A stretch of DNA of 64,000 nucleotides, from the NCBI GenBank assembly GCA_026120185.1, contig JANUWF010002421.1, positions 372,001 to 436,000 on the forward strand, given 5' to 3'. Numbering within the stretch: the first letter of the stretch is position 1; every line of letters starts with the position of its first letter. The stretch is from Voacanga thouarsii (Eukaryota; Streptophyta; Magnoliopsida; Gentianales; Apocynaceae). Below, in pieces: positions 47,823 to 58,075 of this stretch. A program made the translations under genes and the position numbers. A model generated the notes under the pieces. That model saw only the letters and a program-made list of their open reading frames with translations. It was not told where the DNA came from and did not search any database.

Positions 47823-49435
47823 TGTTGGTTATGTGTTCGTGCATTGTGCATCCATTATGGATGTGTAAAAAAATAAGCCCAAACTCAATTATGTTTTAAA
47901 AATAAAATACCAATTCACTCAAATACACATACACAATTAAGTAAGTATTCCACCATGTAGTAGAGAATCAAGTTGGTAAGTATCGAAGATCCTCGGGAAC
48001 TGAGTCAATTACCCATATTTCCACTTGAATTCTATCGTTCACTCAATCAAAACAAGGAATAAGCTAATTACTAACTGCATAAGAGTACTATACAAATACA
48101 TCAACCCAATTTACAAGGTAGAGTAAAAAAGATCACAAGACACGATTTGAATATGAAAAGGAGATTAGCCATGAAATAAAAGAGAATTCCCCAACAATTA
48201 CTCAAATAAGAATATTATTTGGTCAATTAAATTCAAATTCAAGCATTGACAAGATTTCCAAAATAGTGTAAAACGCACACTCTCTAAAGTAGTGAATTTA
48301 CTATCATAGGATCCAACCCATAGATATCTCTATCTCACAAATTAAACTCAAAGATGTATAATAATTAAGAAAATCTCAATAAGCTAAAAAGCCCTAGAAC
48401 CCCTATCTCTAGGTGATCCTAAAATATCATCTACCACAAAGTTCTCAACCCCCTAAATCCTTTCTCTAGTTCTTCAAAGCGACAAACAAATGTATTGGAT
48501 TAACATCAAATGGAACCTATTTCATACATTACTTCTCAAGTTCAATACAAGAGAATTGCCCAATCAATTAAATCTAAGTAATAGATTACTCAAAATAGAA
48601 ATCAATTAATCAAAGAATCATCTAATATAAGAACAAAATAAGGTCCAACAATTTAATTACAATTCAATTCTAGTAAAATCAATATCCACAACATCAAATC
48701 ACAAAAAGGGAAAAGAAAAAAAATCATGGGCAAAGTTGTTCCTCTACTTTGCAATTCCTTTTGTGGAGCCCCTTCTATCTTAAAATCCCACCTTAATTTT
48801 CTCTTCTCTCTATTCCCTTGTGCTTCCAAGGGGTTCTCTAATGAAATTCATGGGTGGTTCTCTATTATGTGTGTTGGTAATAAGGGGTATTTATTGTCTT
48901 GACGCAGAAAGCCCTAAAGATTGCAAAACAGGGGGTAATCTACGATATTGCATGGCGCCGTGGAAGATGACAGGCACGACACCGTGCATGCCTTGGTTCT
49001 CTAGTATTACTGTGAAATGACGTCGTGGGAATAACTATTGCCATAAGCTGGACTGATGCATGATGTCATGAAGGCAGAAAGGCATGGCATCGTGAAGCTC
49101 CTGATGTTCAGTATTTTTTGAGTTCTGATAATACATAATGAAAAGCACATTGAGGAGCTTCGCGCCATTAATGCCCAGAATATTGATTTCTGAAGTTTTG
49201 TAGCTGCATGATGATTTGTATATCATTGCGGACGGTGCTGTGCCTCCCATGTATAGCTCTTTTCAGTATTTTCTCTTTAAATTTTATTCTAACTTCAATT
49301 CTTTTGATCTACATCAAACAAGAAGAAAACTAGGAGAGATAAGTAGTAATCTATAATGAAAATTAAAGAATTTAAGCTCAAATGCTATGTGAAATATCCA
49401 TGAAATAACCAAATATCAAATAACAAGTCTCAACA
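47823..49435 (-). repeat. LTR of G
   Basis: Left end TGTTGGTTATG follows the primer-binding site; the probable right end is CTCAACA. No second copy occurs in the window because G's left part was lost to D/A. The right flank looks like a polypurine tract, not like unrelated flanking DNA. Confidence 0.65.
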
Positions 49436-49452
49436 TACCTCACCCCAACCCT
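49436..49452 (-). other. Polypurine-tract-like sequence right of G's LTR
   Basis: Minus strand GGGTTGGGGTGAGGTA directly before TGTTGAG. Its layout resembles LARD1's tract, and the adjacent 'cccttaagc' resembles LARD1's 'cacttagc'. Confidence 0.45.
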
Positions 49453-49508
49453 TAAGCATCATCTTCAACTATCTAGTATCATACCCATATTACATCAATT
49501 ATCCATAA

Positions 49509-49548
49509 ATAAATAAATAAATAAATAAATATATATATATATAATATA
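49509..49548. repeat. (AAAT)n/(AT)n microsatellite
   Basis: About six AAAT units run into an AT repeat. Confidence 0.9.
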
Positions 49549-49719
49549 TTTATCTCACTACTAAGAAATGGTTAAACAAATAAATAAATATTGCCTAATG
49601 AATAATTTTGTAATCAATATTAAATGGTAAATAAATTAGCACATGAGTATGTATATACATAATAGTAAAATAGTAGTCACAATAATAGTTGATTAAATCA
49701 ATTAATCATTAATAATTCC

Positions 49720-49720
49720 T

Positions 49721-49776
<56 letters not shown>
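49720..49776. repeat. (TG)n microsatellite
   Basis: About 28 TG units with one interruption (GG) near 49744. Confidence 0.95.
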
Positions 49777-49778
<2 letters not shown>

Positions 49779-52079
49779 TAATAATAAAAATAGTGAATAA
49801 ATTAATGACTGAGTAGATATGTACAATAGGTAATAGTAAGTGCAAATAATAATTAAATAGATCTATCAATCAATACCAATTAACATTCAGTAATCAATAT
49901 ATAGTAAATGGTGAACAATAATTTTGATGTACGTCTATCAGTATTAAATAATGAATGATAATTTTGTATACAATAGATAAAAAGATAAATAAATTAGTCA
50001 AAATTATATATGTAATTAATTAAGTAAATGACTTCCAGTTATAATATCATGATTAGTGGTATAAGATAATATCATTAACTTGTATCAGGTCATACTATGA
50101 AAATTAAAATAGAGGCTAGATCTTAGGGTTTCATATAGAGTTCATGATAAAGAACCCAAGCCATCAATGTCAGTTAATTTACATCACATAATCATACTTA
50201 TGTTGAATCACTAAAATCAATCGCTCAAACTTCAGCATTGCATTAGTATCTAGATTTTATTATGTGCAATAAGTGTGTTCAGTATAAAAAATATAATCAT
50301 TCTTACATTAAGAAAAATTTACCGTATAATTCTTTTCATAGAATTAGGAAGATGACTAAATAAGACATGCTTGAAAAATCAACACAACATCAAATATCAT
50401 CCTATTGCATGCTCCTTAACATAAACCCAAAGCCCTAGTCTATATTTAGTAACTACAGAACAAAAGAGCATTAAGGCATTTAGTTTGAGGAAAGTATAGA
50501 TCCAAAAGGTCCTACAAGAATCCGTGAGTGTCCAATTGAATGGATAGTGTTCTCGTGTAACCTTTATGATGTTGCTGTGAGAAAAGAAGGGTATCAGTCT
50601 TGAGTGTGAATGTAAGGAAGGCCAGAGTCTAACGGTGGTGTTTGATGTGTCATTTGAGTCTAGAAGTATGGATTGGTAGTGAATCCAGATGTGTGAGTGT
50701 ATAAAGAGGAGGCCAAAAGTGAGATGGTGTGTTTGTGTAATTTGTTTATGGTGAAGAGCTAAAGCGAGAAAGAAGTAACCAAAAGAGTGAACATACTTAG
50801 AGAGGTAATTTTATTTCAATTGAATAGATAGTGAGAAAGAGGCCGAGATTGGAGGCTTAAGGTGTGAATATTTGGTTCCCTTAATGGTAGAGAGTGATTG
50901 ATGAAGTAAATAAGGATGGTCCGTGGAGAAAAATATGGAAAGCAATCCGAGAAGGGAAGAAGATTGTTGCTTGACTATGGTGGTTAGAGAAGGTAGAAGA
51001 GTATAGTGAGCAAAGCAGTTCGGTTGTGTTGAGTAGATCGAATAGCTTTGTGCTATATGTGTCAGCCAGATGGTGAGCTATGTTAGTTTTCTTTAAGTAT
51101 GCTAGAACAAGAAGAAAATGATCTTGCTATAAGTAAAGAAGCCGAATGATCTTGCTGTGTGTGTTTGGTTTGTTATTGGGGTTAGCCAAATAGCTTAGCT
51201 ATGTGTGTGTGTGTGTTCTAAGCTATTTCAGGTGGTATGTGGTGAAGAAAGTAGCCAAAGTTCTTTGTTGTTGTTTCGTACAAAAGAGAGGGTAAGGAGG
51301 TGAGTTGACAGCTGAAATCAAGCTGAATATAGGTGTGTCTAGATTGTTTCAGTTCGTGAGTACTGAAGGGACGGTGGCCGAAAATCTTTGGCTAGTTGAA
51401 AGGAGCAATCCGAGGAAGAATGAAGAGAATAAACAAGGATTGCTAGAATTTCTAGAAGGAACAATGCATCTAAAACCAAAAAGGAAGTAAAGTTATTTTG
51501 CTACTTGACTAAAGCAATTTCCTTTCTTGATTCTCAGCCGGTTCTTATAAGAGGAAGAAAAAGGAAAACTGTTGATGGGGAATTACTAGTCGAATTATGG
51601 AGTGAATTTTGCTCCTAATTTTAGACAATATAAGAAGAAATAAATTCAGCTTTGGCAGCATAATAATTTTCTATAAATTTATTCACCAAAATGATAATAC
51701 AAAATAGGAAGGATTAGGAAAGGATTGAATTGATCATGGTAAATAATAATCCTAGCGGCCCTAATGGATATAGCAAATATGGAAATTATAGTATTATGAA
51801 AAATAAGAATATCCTAAAAGGGGAAGAGAATTAGGACTAAATACTTTTGATGGAATATTCTACTTATGCAAAAAGGGAAGTGGCAGCTAGTAGCTTTTAT
51901 GGAAAGGAGTCTATAAATAATTCCAAGAATATTATCCTATGTAATAATAGAAATGTATATAATTTAATTACTAAATCAAAGTATGCAAAGTATAGGAATT
52001 TTAGAGAAATAAGGAAATATGATTATTTAGTAGGCGTGATGAATTTGAAATATAACCCTTATCAAATAATTCCCCCTTA

Positions 52080-52262
52080 AATCATATGTTTCTACATTTC
52101 AAATAAGAAGAGGTGTCCGTGAGGGAGAGAGACAACTGACCAAGGTAAATTAAAAGGGAAAAATAAAATAATGGATGTAAGTCCCAGTAAGAATTAACAT
52201 TCGAACCCTCAACTACTTTATTAAAATCCCAACACTCCAACCATTAGACCAAAATACACTTC
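52080..52262 (-). mobile_element. Possible tRNA-derived SINE head
   Basis: The minus strand carries TGGTCTAATGG (52251-52241), like a tRNA A box, and GGTTCGAAT (52207-52199), like a B box, about 33 bases apart. The flanks do not form an acceptor stem, so it is not a tRNA gene. The 3' end of the element is not clear. Confidence 0.4.
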
Positions 52263-52483
52263 TGTCATAATTCAACATCAACAACTCCATATCACCAAAC
52301 CTTTTTTTCAGTTTTCCCCTAAAGTAAAATTAAACAACACAATAACCAAACATGCACAGAAATATCATATACAAGCTATTGAAGGTAACTTAGATCATTA
52401 GTTATATACATGAGACACATAAAACCTCAAAATCATGCAGACATATGACTAATGTAATGCATGTCTTAACACTTCCCAGGATA

Positions 52484-53099
52484 ACTTATGATGGGGTTTC
52501 ACACCCTAAGACTATATATAGATTACCATGGATTGACTAAGCTAACAGTAAAACATAAATATCTTTTGCCCATGGTAGATGAATTATTGGAGTAGTTGTA
52601 AGGACCGGGTTGTTACTCTAAAGCTGTATTCAAAAGATGGATATTATCAAGTTAGAATATGCAAGGAAGATATCCCTAAGACTCCATTTAATACACATTA
52701 TGGACAATATAAGTTTATTTTATGCATTTTGGAGTTACCATAGGCACACTTGGATTTGATGTAGGTATGTAGATTTGATGTACCGAGTGTTCCAACCATA
52801 CTTGGATCAGTTTGTAGTAGTTTTCATTGATGATATTTTGGTTTACTCTAATAACCTATAAGAACTTGCTAAGCATCTTCAAAAGGTACTCAATAAGCTA
52901 ACGGAGGTGAAGTTAAATGTTAAATTCAGTAAATGTGAGTTTTAGTTGGAGAAAGTAGCTTTTTTAGGACATGTGATTTCTACAAAAAGGATTTACTGTT
53001 GATCCTGCAAAACTGGAAGTAGTAGCTAATTGGAAACGTCTAGAGAATCCCACTGAGGTGAGAAGTTTCATAGAATTAGTAAAATAATATCAGCGATTT
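52484..53099 (+). pseudogene. Chromovirus-type gypsy RT fragment
   Basis: The plus-strand frame reads LRLYIDYHGLTKLTVKHKY, then (after stops and frame changes) [33 protein letters not shown] follows, with an intact IDD active site, then KFSKCEF, FLGHVIS and VDPAKLEVVANWK, ending PTEVRSFIELVKYYQRF. This is the RT core of a chromovirus-like Ty3-gypsy polyprotein. It stops exactly where J begins with TGATGCG. There is no protease, RNase H or integrase in the window. At least three stops and frame changes show it is dead. Confidence 0.88.
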
Positions 53100-53239
53100 T
53101 GATGCGTGTTTTTTAGTTTTGGAAAAATTAGCAACGAAGGGCCACACTCAATCAAGCTTTAATTAAAATGCTAACTATTAAAACCACGGATATGGATAAG
53201 TATACACATCATATAGTATAAGAAATAGCAAGTATCGAA
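53100..53239 (-). repeat. LTR start J, LARD1/Athila-like
   Basis: Begins TGATGCGTG and carries 'caatcaagctttaattaaaatgcta', close to LARD1's LTR near base 55, and 'caagtatcgaa', as in G's LTR. It is cut by F at TCGAA. Confidence 0.5.
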
Positions 53240-54946
53240 TGTTAGGAATTATTCATGCAAATCATAGTTGCGCAGCGGAAGAAAAACAAGAATTCCACAC
53301 CAAGGATCACGTTTATGAATTAATAGGTATTAAACGGAAGAGAAATATAAATTATATTTTGCCTCTATTAGATAAAATTTTCTTCTTCAATTTTTTTTTT
53401 TTTTAGGTGTGATCCAGCAAATGCAAGAATGCTTTCTCCTTTGTTCCGTCAAAACACCACAATTTAAGTGTAGGGTTGTCTCTAATAAAATCTACACGAG
53501 AATGGTGCTCAAGAAAAACACCAGAATTTTTGTGCTAGCAAAATCAACTGGCGGCTAGGGATTTTGTTGTTACTCAGAAGAAGAAGAAGACGACAACAGG
53601 TTTTTAAGAAAAACTCTCTATAAAAAAAACCAAAAACCATAATCCCACGGATTCTATATATTTTCATATATATCATCCGTTGATCTTTTGGTAATAAAAA
53701 TCCAATTCTTAATTACCAATTATTATTATGATTTATTGTTAATTATAATATAGCCCATAAATTATAACTAATTATAATTTGACAACAACTTCTTCTTCTC
53801 ACAATCAATCCTGTAATGTTATCAAACAACATCTTGAGCACTTAATTTTGTATTATGTGTGGCCTATTAGGTTTTTCGGTCTATTAGTAGCAAAATATGA
53901 ATTAATCTAAACATCTTTAAGATTAATGATTTTAGAATTAATTTATTAATTCTGATAAGGATTGGTTTATTAATTCTCTATTTCATAAATCGATATTCAG
54001 CAGGTCATGAGCGGTATCCAGCCACACATCATGACCACCTAAAAGTCTAAAACGTCAAGTGGCTTGACATGAACCTTTCAATAGCAAACAACAATGCAAT
54101 AAACTCTTTTCACCATACAATATCTCATTCGGTTTGGAGTATGGAATTAGCGCCAACTCCTTTCAGGATAATAAATTAATTCTGGCATGAATATTTTAGT
54201 ACTTGTTCCCAAAATCCACTACTCATCATATATATCAATTGGAAAACAATTTCTAATATACAATTGCCTTGGGCAAAGACTTCTTAAGTAGTGATTCCTA
54301 CAAGTGGCCGTGAGATATTCGCTCCTAATATTAAGAGTGGTGAATCATTTACTAATACTCTCAACTACTTTCATTTGCTTCATGTTATACCTAATATCCA
54401 TCTCATAGGTGGTCTTGTCAGGACTCCAGAGATTGAAATCAAAGTCCAACACTTAGCAAATAAAGTACCTTGGAGATCTCAAATCTAAAGATACTAGCAC
54501 ATTTGCTATGATGAGATTCTATCACTGGTACTAAATAGTTATCCATGTGATTATTTCACAATCAGGTCATCTAATGTACTTGTTCAAGTAACAATTATCT
54601 ACATGTTAACTTTGAGTATCACAATACTCACGGATGTGAGAACCACCGCCTGATCAAATTAAGAAATATAACACGTGCTAATCTTACTGTATTAATGATG
54701 TCCTATCTTATTAATACTATAACTAGGGATAACTTAAGTACAAACACTATCCAGTGTAGTAGGAACCTTACATTATGATCTCTATGATGATTTTCTTAGC
54801 GCAGTGTTGTACTTGGGACTTTAACTAACAGTTATTTTACACGAAAGTATAAATAAACAAACTGAAAGATAAAGAATGCCTTATTTTATTTAATAATTCA
54901 TTATATACAGAATACACGTGATTGCCTCTAAGGTATAAGATTAACA
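53240..54946 (-). repeat. 3' LTR of F
   Basis: Plus-strand ends TGTTAGGAATTATTC and GATTAACA, about 1.7 kb. Colinear with the LTRs of B and E, with 'gcgcagcggaag' near the left end. Confidence 0.88.
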
Positions 54947-54966
54947 AACTGCCACTTGCACTTGAG

Positions 54967-56257
54967 TCAATCATTCATGCATCTAATACCGAATGACTCA
55001 ATATGTCTATCATGTTTCTTTTAAGATAGTGCTCTTGTAAGTGGGATAGCTATGTTCTCATCAATGAGAACTTTCTTTATCTTTTACATCTTTTCTATCA
55101 ATGATTTCATAAATCAAGTGATTGCACTAAAATTGAACACGTAGCCTGATTGTGATTCATAGTCATTATTGTTAGATTAGAAACCGGTATCAATATACCT
55201 TTTACTTTTTGAAGAATAGAAACAATATGTGCTATTAGCAATACATCATTTGCATAAAGTGATAGAAAAACAACTGTACTCCTACTAGCCTTCTTGTATG
55301 GTCAAGATTCATCCGTGTTTTGAATAAAACCAAACATTTTGATTGTTTCATCAAAATGGATGTTCCAACTCCTAGAAGCTTGTTTAAGTCCATAAATGAA
55401 CTTTTGCAGCTTGAACATTTTTGTGCTATCAATAGATGTGAAACCCTCAGGTTGTGTCATATACACTTCCTCAGTTAGGTTTCTATTTAGAAAGCAATTT
55501 TTACATCCATTTGCCAGATCTCATAATCATAATGAGCTGCAATGGTTAGGAGTATTCTGATGGATTTTAGCATAGCAACTGGTGAGAATGTTTCATCATA
55601 GTCAATACCATACTATTGATGATAACTCTTAGCCACCAGTTATACTTTATAGGTAACTTGGTTACCATCCATGTCGTCTTTCTTCTTGAAAACCCAGTTG
55701 CACCCAATAGGTTTAATTCCTTTGGGTGGATTAACCAAAGTCCATACTTAGTTGTCATACATGGAATTCATCTATGACTTATAGCTTCAAACCATTTGTT
55801 AGATTTTAAACTATTCAAAACTTCCTTTTAAGTAGTAGGCTCATCATCATCTATAGGTGATATATCATTGTGGTCACTAATGAGAAATTCATATCTCTCA
55901 GGTACCACGCATAACCTACTCGACCTACGAGGTTCTTGTGTAGTTGAAGGCTCATCTGTTCTCCCAATAGATGTGAGATCAGATGGTTGATCCTTGTTTG
56001 TTTGTTTTTTTTAAACTTCACTAAGTTCAATCTTACTCCCACTATTCCCTTTAAGCATGTGCTCCTTTTTTAAGAAGACAACATGTTTTGAAACAAATAC
56101 TTTATTTTCGGGGGGGATATAGATGTAATATTCAAAAGATTCTTTCAGATAATCTACACACAAACATTTGTTAGACTTACTATCAAGTTTGTCTGATTGT
56201 GGCCTTTTGAAAAAGGCAGGGCAACCCTATACTCTCAAGTGAGATAACTTAGATTTC
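54967..56257 (-). pseudogene. F pol remnant (linker, RT, residual RNase H)
   Basis: Colinear with B and E on the minus strand: the FVGYPKES-like region near 56160, the linker with PSNTQE-like and SRLRVVPERYEF-like segments near 55900, then RT. The RT active site has decayed to a YAND-like sequence. Almost all RNase H is deleted near 55100-55210, leaving the ADPLTRAL-like end and a terminal tga. Several frame changes. Non-functional. Confidence 0.85.
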
Positions 56258-58053
56258 TGGAATTACTTGAAAAACTCTTTCAATAGATGATGTCTCAGGG
56301 ACGTTGAAACCTCCGGTTGAAAAATAGCAATTCTTCTACTTCTCCGTGGCATGAAGGCGAAGCCTTTTGCTTCTCAAAATATTTCACCGTCCAATTGATC
56401 TCTGTGAAACAACTTAGGTGAAGAATGGCTTTTCTTGATCATTTGCAATTGATTAGCAAAATCAAGAAGATAAATAGAGAAAAAGGGAGGTGCACGACAG
56501 AGAGAGATAGGAGAAGAAAGCCCTTTTCCTTTGTGTGTTCTATGTGTTTCAAAACTCCACAGAGACCCTCGACTATTCATGTTAAATCCTGATAACCAAA
56601 ACCCAGGTGTTTTTAATATTTCAAAACATCCAGAGGCTATCAACAGAAGAGGTTTGGCTTAGGCTTAACTCTTCTGTTCCATGAATCAAAATAACCCTTT
56701 AGTCCAGGGCTATTGAGCCAAAAATATTTTATTATTTTCCTTGGACCCAATGAGCCCAAAAATAATAATCATTAATTAGTTATTTTGTGGGCCTATTAAA
56801 ATAACTCAATAAATAATTAATGAACTCAAAGGAAGTAAAATAATTATTTAAGCCTTTTATTAACTAGTTTAGGCCTAGGTTAATTTTCTAATTATTTAAT
56901 CTGGGCTTAGGCCATGAATAATTAATTAACCAATTAAACTAGATAATAAATTTAATTTCTATCATTCTTTTATTTTATTTCAGTCGAAAAATCAATTAGA
57001 CTTCCTGAATAAAATAAAATCCCATTTATTGAGACCATTTTCTTAACCTAAAAATGATTAGGACATACGGGCTATTCAAGGACCAAAAAGACATATCGCC
57101 TTGGCTACTAAAATGACCAAAATATCTTTGCTATATAAATAGCTGTATTTTTCATTTTAAATATTTTCTAATACTACCATAAGAAAATATTAACCCGAAA
57201 GACAATGCTACGTTAGTAATGTCTTTGACCTACAAGTGGAATAACTAAAATACCCCTCTACACACTACTGTGCATTTAGAGAGGAAAGAGTGTACTAACA
57301 CCTCTCTTAAAGACATCTACCATCTTTAGACTTCTTGTCCAATGATCCATGACTTCTTGGAATATTTTTGCTTTCCAATGGAGCTATCCTAAAGCCAATA
57401 TCCAAGTCATATTCCCCAGAGCCCTGGATAATTAGATTATTTGGATAAGCACAAGGGGTGAAATAGTGTAGACACTATCTTGTACAAGTTTGTCTTGACT
57501 AACTAGTTATATATACCCAACATACAAGTATATTAGTCATTCTAAAGAACTTCAACTATTGTATATCAAAGTATACGTTTCCAGTTTCGTTAGACCACTA
57601 ACTCATACTTAAGCTGTAGAGTACAAGTCCACGCTATAGCGGTAGTAGTCTAGGTTTCTATTATATAGTACTTTTAGAAACCAATACTACAGGTCCTGTT
57701 CTATGTATTCAAAATACGCTTGTGTTATGAAATGTGAAGACTACTGATTGGCTATAAGTAAGCCATTCCCTATTTAGAATTCATAACACAATAACCTTAT
57801 CATGATGAGATTCCTATTCTCATAATCCAGTTAAGAATAGTAGTTTATGTGTTAAATATCCTATGGTCCATACCTTACTATAAAAGACCTCTATTCACAT
57901 GAACCATTTACTTAAATACAATAGGCATTTTCCAATGAAAATTGTGCACAAATATAAAAAAAATTTCACAAACAATTTATAAGAAAAATACTTTTTTTAA
58001 TACAAGTCAAAATTACATCAGAAACTTAGTGTAAGAGTGCAGACATCCCAACA
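56258..58053 (-). repeat. 3' LTR of H
   Basis: Right end CATCCCAACA with a polypurine tract beyond it. The stretch 57000-58000 matches C's LTR on the reverse strand. The left end is set where F's sequence stops (TGGAATTACTTG); it may be missing about 130 bp compared with C and D. Confidence 0.8.
56263..56352 (-). CDS. Small LTR ORF in H
   Basis: Twenty-nine codons starting MPRRSRRIAIFQPEVSTS and ending KEFFK. It aligns without gaps to C's MQTRRSRRLAGVQPEAPSS once the N-terminal one-residue difference is allowed. Arg-Arg is CGG AGA here, AGG CGA in C, AGG AGA in D and CGA AGG in A; Ala is GCT here and GCG in C. The nucleotide sequence around it has diverged more than the peptide. No known domain and no evidence of expression from sequence alone. 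Confidence 0.5.
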   Translation of the reverse strand: MPRRSRRIAIFQPEVSTSLRHHLLKEFFK

Positions 58054-58075
58054 AACTCTCACTTGCACTCTAAAA

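Larger units (their letters stand above)
49453..52079. other. Unassigned AT-rich region
   Basis: No convincing gene or element domain on either strand. It holds microsatellites and, at 50520-51560, a purine-rich stretch with many GTG/GAAG motifs that could be an LTR leader read in reverse. Plus-strand frames of 61-77 codons at 51305 and 51847 have no recognisable motif. Confidence 0.4.
53240..56257 (-). mobile_element. Copia element F, B/E family, truncated by H
   Basis: Has a 3' LTR, a polypurine tract (about 54947-54959) and the 3' half of pol on the minus strand. The rest is cut off by H's LTR at 56258 and may resume right of the window. Confidence 0.85.

Noticed and set aside
51305..52080. 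Two plus-strand frames of 61 and 77 codons
   Set aside because: Lys/Asn-rich from local AT composition, with no recognised motif or supporting context.
52195..52262. tRNA gene
   Set aside because: A- and B-box-like sequences are present, but no acceptor or T-stem pairing, so not a functional tRNA.
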